Of a stretch of DNA of 64,000 nt, positions 7,922 through 15,634 are shown piece by piece. Origin of the DNA: Pseudocitrobacter cyperus (GTDB lineage Bacteria > Pseudomonadota > Gammaproteobacteria > Enterobacterales > Enterobacteriaceae). The stretch lies in assembly GCF_039889165.1 (NCBI RefSeq), contig NZ_JAYMYY010000002.1:186001-250000 (forward strand), read 5' to 3'. Each line of letters begins with the position of its first letter. Positions within the stretch are counted from its first letter, which is position 1. The notes under the pieces were generated by a model. The model saw nothing but the letters and a program-made list of their open reading frames with translations, ran no database searches and was not told the DNA's origin. The position numbers and the translations under genes are program-made.

Positions 7922-9436
7922 ATGAAAAATGAAAAGAAAAAGTCAGGAATTGAACCAAAGGTTTTTTTCCCGCCGTTAATTATTGTCGGAATACTTTGCT
8001 GGCTAACTGTTCGCGATCTGGATGCAGCGAACGTTGTTATTAATGCCGTATTTAGCTATGTCACCAATGTCTGGGGCTGGGCATTTGAATGGTACATGGT
8101 GGTGATGCTATTTGGCTGGTTCTGGCTGGTATTTGGCCCCTATGCCAAAAAGAGATTAGGCAATGAACCACCGGAGTTCAGTACCGCAAGCTGGATTTTT
8201 ATGATGTTCGCCTCCTGTACTTCAGCCGCCGTGCTGTTCTGGGGCTCCATCGAAATCTACTACTACATCTCCACCCCACCGTTCGCACTGGCGCCTAACT
8301 CGACCGGGGCGAAAGAGATTGGCCTGGCCTACAGCTTGTTCCACTGGGGGCCGCTGCCGTGGGCAACCTATAGCTTCCTCTCTGTCGCCTTTGCTTACTT
8401 CTTCTTTGTTCGCAAGATGGACGTGATTCGCCCCAGCTCCACCCTGGTGCCACTGGTGGGTGAAAAACATGCAAAAGGCCTGTTTGGCACTATCGTCGAT
8501 AACTTCTATCTGGTGGCGCTGATCTTCGCGATGGGCACCAGCCTTGGTCTGGCGACGCCGCTGGTGACTGAGTGCATGCAATGGCTCTTCGGTATCCCGC
8601 ATACGCTGCAACTCGATGCCATCATTATCACCTGCTGGATTATTTTGAACGCCATTTGCGTCGCCTGCGGCCTGCAAAAAGGGGTGAAGATTGCCAGTGA
8701 CGTTCGCAGCTACCTGAGTTTTCTGATGCTGGGCTGGGTGTTTATCGTCAGCGGCGCCAGCTTCATCATGAACTACTTCACTGACTCCGTCGGGATGCTA
8801 CTGATGCATCTGCCGCGGATGCTGTTCTATACCGACGCCGTTGGCAAAGGCGGTTTCCCGCAGGGCTGGACGGTCTTTTACTGGGCATGGTGGGTGATTT
8901 ACGCCATCCAGATGAGTATTTTCCTGGCCCGTATCTCCCGTGGCCGTACCGTGCGTGAACTCTGCTTCGGCATGGTATTGGGGCTGACCGCATCCACCTG
9001 GATATTGTGGACGGTACTCGGCAGTAACACCCTGCTGCTGATGGATCAAAACATCCTCAACATTCCTCAACTGATTGAACAGCACGGCGTACCGCGCGCC
9101 ATTATTGAAACCTGGGCTGCCCTGCCGCTCAGCACCGCCACCATGTGGGGATTCTTCATCCTCTGTTTTATCGCCACCGTCACGCTGATTAACGCCTGCT
9201 CCTACACCCTGGCGATGTCCACCTGCCGCGAAGTTCGCGATGGCGAAGAGCCGCCGCTGCTGGTGCGTATCGGCTGGTCAGTTCTGGTGGGCATTATCGG
9301 CATTGTGCTGCTGGCGCTTGGCGGCCTGAAGCCGATTCAGACGGCCATTATCGCCGGCGGCTGCCCGCTGTTCTTCGTCAACATTATGGTGACGCTCTCC
9401 TTTATTAAAGACGCGAAGCAGAACTGGAAAGACTAA
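7922..9436 (+). CDS. caiT: CaiT, L-carnitine/gamma-butyrobetaine antiporter
   Basis: 504-residue BCCT-family inner-membrane transporter that exchanges L-carnitine for gamma-butyrobetaine without an ion gradient. The family core is visible: HWGPLPWATYSF near residue 142 and FYWAWWVIYAIQMSIFLARI near residue 320, the tryptophan-rich substrate site, followed by SRGRTVREL. Twelve hydrophobic segments are expected. Length equals the E. coli protein. First gene of caiTABCDE. Confidence 0.97.
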   Translation: MKNEKKKSGIEPKVFFPPLIIVGILCWLTVRDLDAANVVINAVFSYVTNVWGWAFEWYMVVMLFGWFWLVFGPYAKKRLGNEPPEFSTASWIFMMFASCTSAAVLFWGSIEIYYYISTPPFALAPNSTGAKEIGLAYSLFHWGPLPWATYSFLSVAFAYFFFVRKMDVIRPSSTLVPLVGEKHAKGLFGTIVDNFYLVALIFAMGTSLGLATPLVTECMQWLFGIPHTLQLDAIIITCWIILNAICVACGLQKGVKIASDVRSYLSFLMLGWVFIVSGASFIMNYFTDSVGMLLMHLPRMLFYTDAVGKGGFPQGWTVFYWAWWVIYAIQMSIFLARISRGRTVRELCFGMVLGLTASTWILWTVLGSNTLLLMDQNILNIPQLIEQHGVPRAIIETWAALPLSTATMWGFFILCFIATVTLINACSYTLAMSTCREVRDGEEPPLLVRIGWSVLVGIIGIVLLALGGLKPIQTAIIAGGCPLFFVNIMVTLSFIKDAKQNWKD

Positions 9437-9466
9437 TTAAACCCAACACGATTAAGAGGTTAGAAG

Positions 9467-10609
9467 ATGGATTTCAATTTGAATGATGAGCAGGAACTGT
9501 TTGTCGCCGGTATTCGTGAACTGATGGCCAGTGAAAACTGGGAAGCCTATTTCGCCGAATGCGACCGCGACAGCGTCTACCCGGAACGTTTTGTGAAAGC
9601 GCTGGCTGATATGGGCATCGACAGCCTGCTGCTGCCGGAAGAACACGGCGGTCTGGATGCCGGTTTCGTTACCGTCGCAGCCGTGTGGATGGAGCTGGGC
9701 CGTCTCGGTGCGCCAACCTACGTGCTTTACCAATTGCCAGGCGGCTTCAACACCTTCCTGCGCGAGGGGACTCAGGAGCAGATAGACAAAATCATGGCCT
9801 TCCAGGGTACCGGGAAGCAGATGTGGAACTCGGCCATCACCGAACCGGGCGCAGGTTCTGACGTCGGCAGCCTGAAAACCACCTACACCCGCAAAAACGG
9901 CAAGGTTTACCTCAACGGCAGCAAGTGCTTCATCACCAGCAGCGCCTACACCCCGTATGTGGTGGTGATGGCCCGCGATGGCGCGTCGCCGGATAAAGCG
10001 ATTTACACCGAATGGTGCGTCGACATGAGCAAACCGGGCATCAAGATTAATAAGCTGGAAAAACTCGGTCTGCGCATGGATAGCTGCTGCGAACTGACTT
10101 TCGACGACGTTGAACTGGAAGAGAAAGACATGTTTGGCCGCGAAGGCAACGGCTTCAACCGCGTGAAGGAGGAGTTCGATCACGAACGCTTCCTGGTGGC
10201 GCTAACCAACTATGGCACTGCAATGTGTGCTTTTGAAGATGCCGCCCGCTATGCCAACCAGCGTGTGCAGTTTGGCGAAACCATTGGCCGCTTCCAGCTT
10301 ATCCAGGAGAAGTTTGCCCACATGGCCATCAAGCTTAACGCCATGAAAAACATGCTGCTGGAAACAGCCTGGAAAGCAGATAACAACACCATTACCTCCG
10401 GCGATGCGGCAATGTGCAAATACTTCTGCGCCAATGCCGCATTTGAAGTGGTGGATACCGCGATGCAGGTTCTCGGCGGCGTGGGGATTGCCGGTAATCA
10501 CCGCATCACCCGCTTCTGGCGTGACCTGCGCGTAGACCGCGTCTCCGGCGGCTCTGATGAAATGCAGATCCTGACACTCGGTCGCTCTGTACTGAAGCAA
10601 TATCGTTAA
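9467..10609 (+). CDS. caiA: CaiA, crotonobetainyl-CoA reductase
   Basis: 380-residue flavoprotein of the acyl-CoA dehydrogenase family that reduces crotonobetainyl-CoA to gamma-butyrobetainyl-CoA, the terminal step of carnitine respiration. The family signature WNSAITEPGAGSDVGSLKT lies near residue 125 and the C-terminal FAD region VLGGVGIAGNHRITRFWRD near residue 340. An AAGAGG-type ribosome site precedes the ATG. It is likely reduced by the FixABCX system upstream. Confidence 0.97.
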   Translation: MDFNLNDEQELFVAGIRELMASENWEAYFAECDRDSVYPERFVKALADMGIDSLLLPEEHGGLDAGFVTVAAVWMELGRLGAPTYVLYQLPGGFNTFLREGTQEQIDKIMAFQGTGKQMWNSAITEPGAGSDVGSLKTTYTRKNGKVYLNGSKCFITSSAYTPYVVVMARDGASPDKAIYTEWCVDMSKPGIKINKLEKLGLRMDSCCELTFDDVELEEKDMFGREGNGFNRVKEEFDHERFLVALTNYGTAMCAFEDAARYANQRVQFGETIGRFQLIQEKFAHMAIKLNAMKNMLLETAWKADNNTITSGDAAMCKYFCANAAFEVVDTAMQVLGGVGIAGNHRITRFWRDLRVDRVSGGSDEMQILTLGRSVLKQYR

Positions 10610-10619
10610 CCATGGCCTC

Positions 10620-10653
10620 TGCAGGCCTGACCGGTTGCGCCAGCAGGCCTGCA
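10620..10653 (+). other. Intercistronic hairpin, caiA-caiB
   Basis: TGCAGGCCTG and CAGGCCTGCA form a perfect 10-bp stem around a 14-nt loop. There is no T-run, so it is more likely an mRNA-processing or stabilising hairpin than a terminator. Confidence 0.6.
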
Positions 10654-10680
10654 CATAACAAATACGCCAGGAGCTCATTT

Positions 10681-11898
10681 ATGACTCATTTATCTATGCC
10701 CGCCTTCGGCCCCCTTGCCGGGCTGCGTGTTGTATTTTCCGGGATTGAAATTGCCGGCCCCTTCGCCGGGCAGATGTTTGCCGAATGGGGCGCAGAGGTT
10801 ATCTGGATCGAGAACGTCGCCTGGGCCGACACCATCCGCGTGCAGCCTAACTACCCGCAGCTTTCCCGCCGTAACCTGCATGCGCTTTCGCTGAATATCT
10901 TCAAAGATGAAGGGCGGGAAGCATTTCTGAAGTTAATGGAAACCACCGACATTTTTATTGAAGCCAGCAAAGGCCCGGCATTTGCGCGCCGCGGCATTAC
11001 CGATGAAGTACTGTGGCAGCACAACCCGAAACTGGTTATTGCCCACCTTTCCGGCTTCGGGCAGTACGGTACCGATGAGTACACCAACCTTCCTGCTTAT
11101 AACACCATCGCCCAGGCCTTTAGCGGCTACCTGATTCAGAACGGCGATGTCGATCAACCAATGCCCGCCTTCCCCTATACCGCAGACTATTTCTCCGGGA
11201 TGACGGCCACCACCTCGGCGCTGGCGGCGCTGTATAAAGTGCGGGAAACCGGCAAAGGCGAAAGCATTGATATCGCAATGTATGAAGTGATGCTGCGCAT
11301 GGGCCAGTACTTCATGATGGACTACTTCAACGGCGGCGAAATTTGCCCCCGCATGACCAAAGGGAAAGACCCCTACTACGCCGGTTGCGGGCTCTATAAG
11401 TGCGCCGATGGCTACATCGTGATGGAGCTGGTTGGCATTACGCAAATCAATGAATGCTTCAAAGATATTGGCCTGGCACACATTCTTGGTACGCCGGAGG
11501 TTCCGGAAGGCACACAGTTGATCCATCGCATTGAGTGTCCCTATGGCCCACTGGTAGAAGAGAAGCTTGATGAATGGTTGGCGGTACATACCATCGCTGA
11601 CGTCAAAGCACGTTTTGCCGAGCTGAATATTGCCTGCGCCAAAGTGCTGACCATCCCGGAGCTGGAAGGCAACCCACAGTACGTCGCTCGTGAATCCATT
11701 ACCCAATGGCAAACCATGGACGGCCGCACCTGTAAAGGCCCGAATGTAATGCCGAAATTCAAAAACAACCCAGGGAAAATCTGGCGTGGTATGCCATCGC
11801 ACGGCATGGACACCGCCGCCATTCTGAAAAATATCGGCTATAGCGAAAGCGATATTCAGGCGCTGGTCGGCAAAGGGCTGGCCAAAGTTGAGGATTAA
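10681..11898 (+). CDS. caiB: CaiB, L-carnitine CoA-transferase
   Basis: 405-residue class III (formyl-CoA transferase type) CoA transferase that moves CoA from gamma-butyrobetainyl-CoA to L-carnitine or crotonobetaine. The N-terminal family segment LAGLRVVFSGIEIAGPFAGQ is near residue 13. The catalytic aspartate is expected in the NGDVDQPMPAFPYTADYFSG stretch near residue 165. I used the ATG at 10681 (MTHLSMPAFG), preceded by AGGAG. A longer in-frame start at 10612 adds 23 unrelated residues. Confidence 0.97.
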   Translation: MTHLSMPAFGPLAGLRVVFSGIEIAGPFAGQMFAEWGAEVIWIENVAWADTIRVQPNYPQLSRRNLHALSLNIFKDEGREAFLKLMETTDIFIEASKGPAFARRGITDEVLWQHNPKLVIAHLSGFGQYGTDEYTNLPAYNTIAQAFSGYLIQNGDVDQPMPAFPYTADYFSGMTATTSALAALYKVRETGKGESIDIAMYEVMLRMGQYFMMDYFNGGEICPRMTKGKDPYYAGCGLYKCADGYIVMELVGITQINECFKDIGLAHILGTPEVPEGTQLIHRIECPYGPLVEEKLDEWLAVHTIADVKARFAELNIACAKVLTIPELEGNPQYVARESITQWQTMDGRTCKGPNVMPKFKNNPGKIWRGMPSHGMDTAAILKNIGYSESDIQALVGKGLAKVED

Positions 11899-11905
11899 CA
11901 GGATA

Positions 11906-11930
11906 CGTTAGTCGGGCTCCCCGGCTAACG
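11906..11930 (+). other. Intercistronic hairpin, caiB-caiC
   Basis: CGTTAGTCGGG and CCCGGCTAACG form an 11-bp stem with one wobble and a 3-nt loop. No T-run follows. It probably modulates caiB/caiC mRNA stability. Confidence 0.6.
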
Positions 11931-11959
11931 ATCAGGACTATTTTGTGGGTGAATGCGCA

Positions 11960-13498
11960 ATGGATATGGTAGGCGGGCAACACTTGCGTCAGATGTGGGA
12001 TGACCTGGCGGAAGTTTATGGAGAGAAAACGGCGTTGATAACGGAGTCCTGCGAGGGGGAAGTGCAGCAATTTAGCTACGCCGCACTCAACGCGGAGATC
12101 ACCCGCACGGCGAACCTGTTTCACTCGCTGGGTGTACGTAAAGGCGACACCGTTGCACTGCATCTCGATAACTGTCCGGAGTTTATTTTCTGCTGGTTTG
12201 GGCTGGCGAAAATCGGCGCCATTATGGTGCCGATTAACGCACGGCTATTACAGGAAGAGAGCTCATGGATTCTGCATCACTGCCAGGCGCGCCTGCTGGT
12301 GACGTCTTCGCGTTTTTATCCGATGTATTGCCGGATTCGTGAAGCGCATTCCACACAACTGGAAACTATCTGCCTGATTGATAGCGACGAGGCGCGTCAT
12401 TTCCAGCGACTGAAAGCGGAGCAGCCCGCAACGCTACGCTATGCCCCGCCCTTAAGCCCGGAAGATACCGCCGAGATCCTGTTTACCTCCGGCACCACGT
12501 CACGCCCCAAAGGGGTGGTGATCACTCACTACAATCTTCGTTTCGCGGGATATTACTCCTCCTGGCAGTGTGGCCTGCGCGCGGATGATGTCTACCTGAC
12601 GGTGATGCCGGCATTCCATATCGATTGCCAGTGTACGGCGGCGATGGCGGCATTTTCCGCCGGAGCAACATTTGTGCTGATTGAAAAATACAGCGCTCGC
12701 GCCTTCTGGGGGCAGGTTCGCCGTTACGACGCGACGGTCACGGAGTGTATTCCGATGATGATTCGCACCCTGATGGTACAGCCGCCCGCGCCATCCGACA
12801 GGCAACATCGGTTACGCGAAGTAATGTATTACCTGAATCTTTCCGTCGCGGAGAAAGACGCGTTTATCGAACGTTTTGGCGTGAGATTACTAACCTCATA
12901 TGGCATGACCGAGACCATCGTTGGGATCATTGGCGACCGCCCCGGCGATAAGCGGCGCTGGCCGTCGATTGGCCGCCCTGGCTTTTGCTACGAAGCGGAG
13001 ATCCGCGACGATCAAAACAGGCCGCTGCCGCCGGGCGAAGTGGGTGAAATTTGCATTAAAGGCGAGCCGGGGAAAACGATTTTTAAGGAGTACTACCTGC
13101 GCCCCGATGCCACCGAAAAAGCGTTACAGGCCGATGGCTGGTTACACACCGGGGATTCCGGCTATCGCGATGAAGAGGGCTTTTTCTACTTCTTAGATCG
13201 ACGCTGCAACATGATTAAACGCGGTGGTGAAAACGTCTCCTGCGTCGAGCTGGAAAATATTATCGCTGCCCATCCCAAGATTCAGGACATTGTGGTTATC
13301 GGCATTAAAGATGCTATTCGCGATGAAGCGATTAAAGCCTTCGTGGTTCTCAATGAGGGTGAAACCTTAAGCGACGAGGAGTTTTTCAGCTACTGCGAAG
13401 CACATATGGCGAAATTTAAAGTGCCGTCTTATATGGAGATAAGAACTGACCTGCCCCGTAACTGCTCAGGAAAAATAATCAAGAAAAACCTGAGATAA
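11960..13498 (+). CDS. caiC: CaiC, crotonobetaine/carnitine-CoA ligase
   Basis: 512-residue ATP-dependent adenylate-forming CoA ligase that activates crotonobetaine, carnitine or gamma-butyrobetaine. The AMP-binding motif ILFTSGTTSRPKGVV is near residue 172, the A5-type TSYGMTET near residue 314, and the catalytic lysine region NCSGKIIKKNLR ends the protein. I chose the ATG at 11960 (MDMVGGQHLRQMW), which matches recalled E. coli CaiC. A GTG at 11945 would add five residues. Confidence 0.95.
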   Translation: MDMVGGQHLRQMWDDLAEVYGEKTALITESCEGEVQQFSYAALNAEITRTANLFHSLGVRKGDTVALHLDNCPEFIFCWFGLAKIGAIMVPINARLLQEESSWILHHCQARLLVTSSRFYPMYCRIREAHSTQLETICLIDSDEARHFQRLKAEQPATLRYAPPLSPEDTAEILFTSGTTSRPKGVVITHYNLRFAGYYSSWQCGLRADDVYLTVMPAFHIDCQCTAAMAAFSAGATFVLIEKYSARAFWGQVRRYDATVTECIPMMIRTLMVQPPAPSDRQHRLREVMYYLNLSVAEKDAFIERFGVRLLTSYGMTETIVGIIGDRPGDKRRWPSIGRPGFCYEAEIRDDQNRPLPPGEVGEICIKGEPGKTIFKEYYLRPDATEKALQADGWLHTGDSGYRDEEGFFYFLDRRCNMIKRGGENVSCVELENIIAAHPKIQDIVVIGIKDAIRDEAIKAFVVLNEGETLSDEEFFSYCEAHMAKFKVPSYMEIRTDLPRNCSGKIIKKNLR

Positions 13499-13546
13499 CA
13501 ACAATAGCGGCAGCAATGCCGCCGGAAAACCGAACAAGGAGTGAAA

Positions 13547-14332
13547 ATGAGTGATTCATTACATCTGACCCGCAATGGCGCGATTCTGGAAATAACCCTG
13601 GATCGCCCGAAAGCCAATGCAATTGATGCCAGAACCAGTTTCGAAATGGGCGAAGTGTTTCTTAATTTCCGCGATGACCCAACTCTCCGCGTCGCAATTA
13701 TCACTGGCGCAGGAGAAAAGTTTTTTTCCGCAGGCTGGGATCTGAAAGCGGCCGCCGACGGGGAAGCGCCGGATGCCGATTTCGGCCCTGGCGGATTCGC
13801 CGGATTAACCGAGATCTTCAACCTCGACAAACCGGTAATAGCCGCCGTTAACGGCTACGCCTTTGGCGGCGGTTTCGAACTGGCGCTGGCGGCCGATTTC
13901 ATCCTCTGTGCGGAAAATGCCAGTTTCGCCCTACCGGAAGCCAAACTCGGTATTGTGCCGGACAGCGGCGGAGTGCTGCGTTTACCAAAATATCTTCCTC
14001 CTGCAATTCTCAACGAAATGGTGATGACCGGGCGACGCATGACGGCAGAAGAAGCGCAGCGCTGGGGCATTGTAAACCGCGTGGTGGCACAGCCTGAACT
14101 CATGGCCCATGCGCGTGAACTGGCGCAACAACTGGTGCAAAGCGCGCCGCTGGCGCTGGCGGCACTGAAAGAGATCTACCGCACTACCAGCGAAATGAGC
14201 GTTGAAGAGGGCTATCGCTTCATGCGTAGCGGAGCGTTGAAACACTACCCGGCGGTACTGCATTCCGAAGACGCCATTGAAGGCCCGCTGGCGTTCGCCG
14301 AAAAACGCGAGCCGGTGTGGAAAGGACGCTGA
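13547..14332 (+). CDS. caiD: CaiD, crotonobetainyl-CoA hydratase
   Basis: 261-residue enoyl-CoA hydratase/crotonase that interconverts crotonobetainyl-CoA and L-carnitinyl-CoA. The oxyanion-hole segment SAGWDLKAAA is near residue 64 and the crotonase signature AAVNGYAFGGGFELALAADF near residue 100, with the acidic residue of ALPEAKLGIVPDSGG near residue 130. I used the ATG at 13547, seven bases after AAGGAG, which gives the E. coli length. Confidence 0.97.
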   Translation: MSDSLHLTRNGAILEITLDRPKANAIDARTSFEMGEVFLNFRDDPTLRVAIITGAGEKFFSAGWDLKAAADGEAPDADFGPGGFAGLTEIFNLDKPVIAAVNGYAFGGGFELALAADFILCAENASFALPEAKLGIVPDSGGVLRLPKYLPPAILNEMVMTGRRMTAEEAQRWGIVNRVVAQPELMAHARELAQQLVQSAPLALAALKEIYRTTSEMSVEEGYRFMRSGALKHYPAVLHSEDAIEGPLAFAEKREPVWKGR

Positions 14333-14333
14333 G

Positions 14334-14373
14334 GTGATGAGCCGGATGGCGCAGCGCTTATCCGGCTCATCAC
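14334..14373. repeat. REP element between caiD and caiE
   Basis: GTGATGAGCCGGAT and ATCCGGCTCATCAC are perfect inverted arms around GGCGCAGCGCTT, an extended REP unit. It sits inside the cai operon and could make caiE expression differ from that of the upstream genes. Confidence 0.85.
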
Positions 14374-14388
14374 GGCACAGGAGTCAAA

Positions 14389-14979
14389 ATGAGCATATAC
14401 GCCTTTGAAGGGCTCATACCCGTCGTTCACCCGCAGGCTTACGTCCACCCAAGCGCAGTGCTGATTGGCGACGTGATTGTGAGCGCCGGGGTTTATGTTG
14501 GCCCGCACGCTTCGCTACGTGGCGATTACGGACGGCTTATCCTTGAAGCCGGATCGAATCTTCAGGATGGCTGCATCATGCATGGCTACTGCGATACGGA
14601 CACCATCGTGCGGGAAAACGGTCATATCGGGCACGGGGCGATCCTTCACGGTTGTGTGATTGGCCGCGACGCCTTAATCGGCATGAACAGCGTCATCATG
14701 GATGGCGCGGTGATTGGCGATGAGAGCATTGTTGCCGCCATGAGCTTTGTGAAAGCCGGGTTTTCCGGTTCGCCCCGGCAAATGCTGGTGGGCTCCCCGG
14801 CCCGCTTTTTACGCGAAGTAACCGACGAAGAGATGCGCTGGAAGCGGCTGAATACCCGGGAATATCAGGATCTGGCAATACGTTGTAAAACAGGATTACA
14901 GTTAACGGAACCGTTAACGGAAAAGGAAAACAATCGACCGCGCCTGAAAGGGACAACATCGGTACAACCGAAGCGGTGA
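14389..14979 (+). CDS. caiE: CaiE, carnitine operon hexapeptide-repeat protein
   Basis: 196-residue left-handed beta-helix protein related to gamma carbonic anhydrases and PaaY. Hexapeptide repeats run from about residue 20 to 130 (VIVSAGVYVGPHASLRG, GHIGHGAILHGCVIG, MDGAVIGDESIV). In E. coli it stimulates CaiB and CaiD, probably by affecting a cofactor, with no defined reaction. Last gene of the cai operon, just downstream of a REP element. Same length as E. coli CaiE. Confidence 0.95.
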   Translation: MSIYAFEGLIPVVHPQAYVHPSAVLIGDVIVSAGVYVGPHASLRGDYGRLILEAGSNLQDGCIMHGYCDTDTIVRENGHIGHGAILHGCVIGRDALIGMNSVIMDGAVIGDESIVAAMSFVKAGFSGSPRQMLVGSPARFLREVTDEEMRWKRLNTREYQDLAIRCKTGLQLTEPLTEKENNRPRLKGTTSVQPKR

Positions 14980-14983
14980 TACT

Positions 14984-15008
14984 GCCGGATGGCGCGACGC
15001 CCTCCGGC
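14984..15008. repeat. REP element between convergent caiE and caiF
   Basis: GCCGGATGGCGCGACGCCCTCCGGC is a compact REP palindrome in the gap between the two convergent genes, probably shared as a 3'-end protector. Confidence 0.8.
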
Positions 15009-15017
15009 GAAGCATCA

Positions 15018-15413
15018 TTATCGACGCATACTTTTAGACAACATCATTTGCCATTTTTGCTCGCGATTAAGCCCGGCTGGCAGCGCCGCAGGAACATGCG
15101 GCGTTTTCCTCACGCCAGCCATTTTTTCCCGCTCGTGATGGTTCACCCGGGCATAAAGCTGGGCATCGATCCCGACCACTTTCACCAGCCGCTGGCACTG
15201 ACATCCCCGCCCTTCCAGCTTATTGGGGATCATCTTGACCTCACAGCTAATTTCCCCTATCTCGGAAAGAATATAAGAGAGCGTATTAATTGCCTTGCAG
15301 TGTTCAATATCGAAATGAATGGAGATCTCCCTTGCAGTTACCCAACGATCTTCTGCCATGATCCATTCGGCAATTAACAAGTAGAGTGGTTTGCCAACAC
15401 ATTGTTCACTCAT
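15018..15413 (-). CDS. caiF: CaiF, transcriptional activator of cai and fix
   Basis: 131-residue DNA-binding activator induced by carnitine under anaerobiosis. A helix-turn-helix segment is visible around residues 24-55 (REISIHFDIEHCKAINTLSY). The strongly conserved centre MIPNKLEGRGCQCQRLVKVV follows, and the protein ends LNREQKWQMMLSKSMRR as in E. coli. The ATG at 15413 gives MSEQCVGKPLYLL and the recalled E. coli length; the longer frame from 15473 adds an unsupported N terminus. Its likely targets lie at 7530-7661. Confidence 0.95.
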   Translation of the reverse strand: MSEQCVGKPLYLLIAEWIMAEDRWVTAREISIHFDIEHCKAINTLSYILSEIGEISCEVKMIPNKLEGRGCQCQRLVKVVGIDAQLYARVNHHEREKMAGVRKTPHVPAALPAGLNREQKWQMMLSKSMRR

Positions 15414-15518
15414 AATTACACCATTTTCACGAATTAAAAATCGGTTATATTCTGCGGACATTAAGCCGCACAAAGAACATGGTTATATGGGATGGTATGC
15501 GAGTTAAATGTTGAAGGA

Positions 15519-15534
15519 TGTGATCTAAATCGTG
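15519..15534. promoter_or_regulatory. CRP-like site upstream of caiF
   Basis: TGTGATCTAAATCGTG is close to TGTGA-N6-TCACA and lies about 106 bp before the caiF start codon, as expected for the CRP-dependent caiF promoter. Confidence 0.55.
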
Positions 15535-15582
15535 GTTGTTACAATGAAAACAGATTAAGCGCCAGGAATAACCTGAAGGCAT

Positions 15583-15614
15583 AAAAAAACGGTTCCTCTT
15601 CAGGAACCGTTTTT
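15583..15614 (-). terminator. Terminator of carAB
   Basis: ACGGTTCCT/AGGAACCGT 9-bp stem with a 4-nt loop, followed on the minus strand by seven T. It lies about 20 bp after the carB stop and is a classic intrinsic terminator. Confidence 0.9.
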
Positions 15615-15634
15615 ATCAGGCCAGCAGGATACGA

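Noticed and set aside
10933..11802. 289-codon open frame antisense to caiB
   Set aside because: Overlaps the certain caiB gene along its whole length, with no domain signal or ribosome-binding site.
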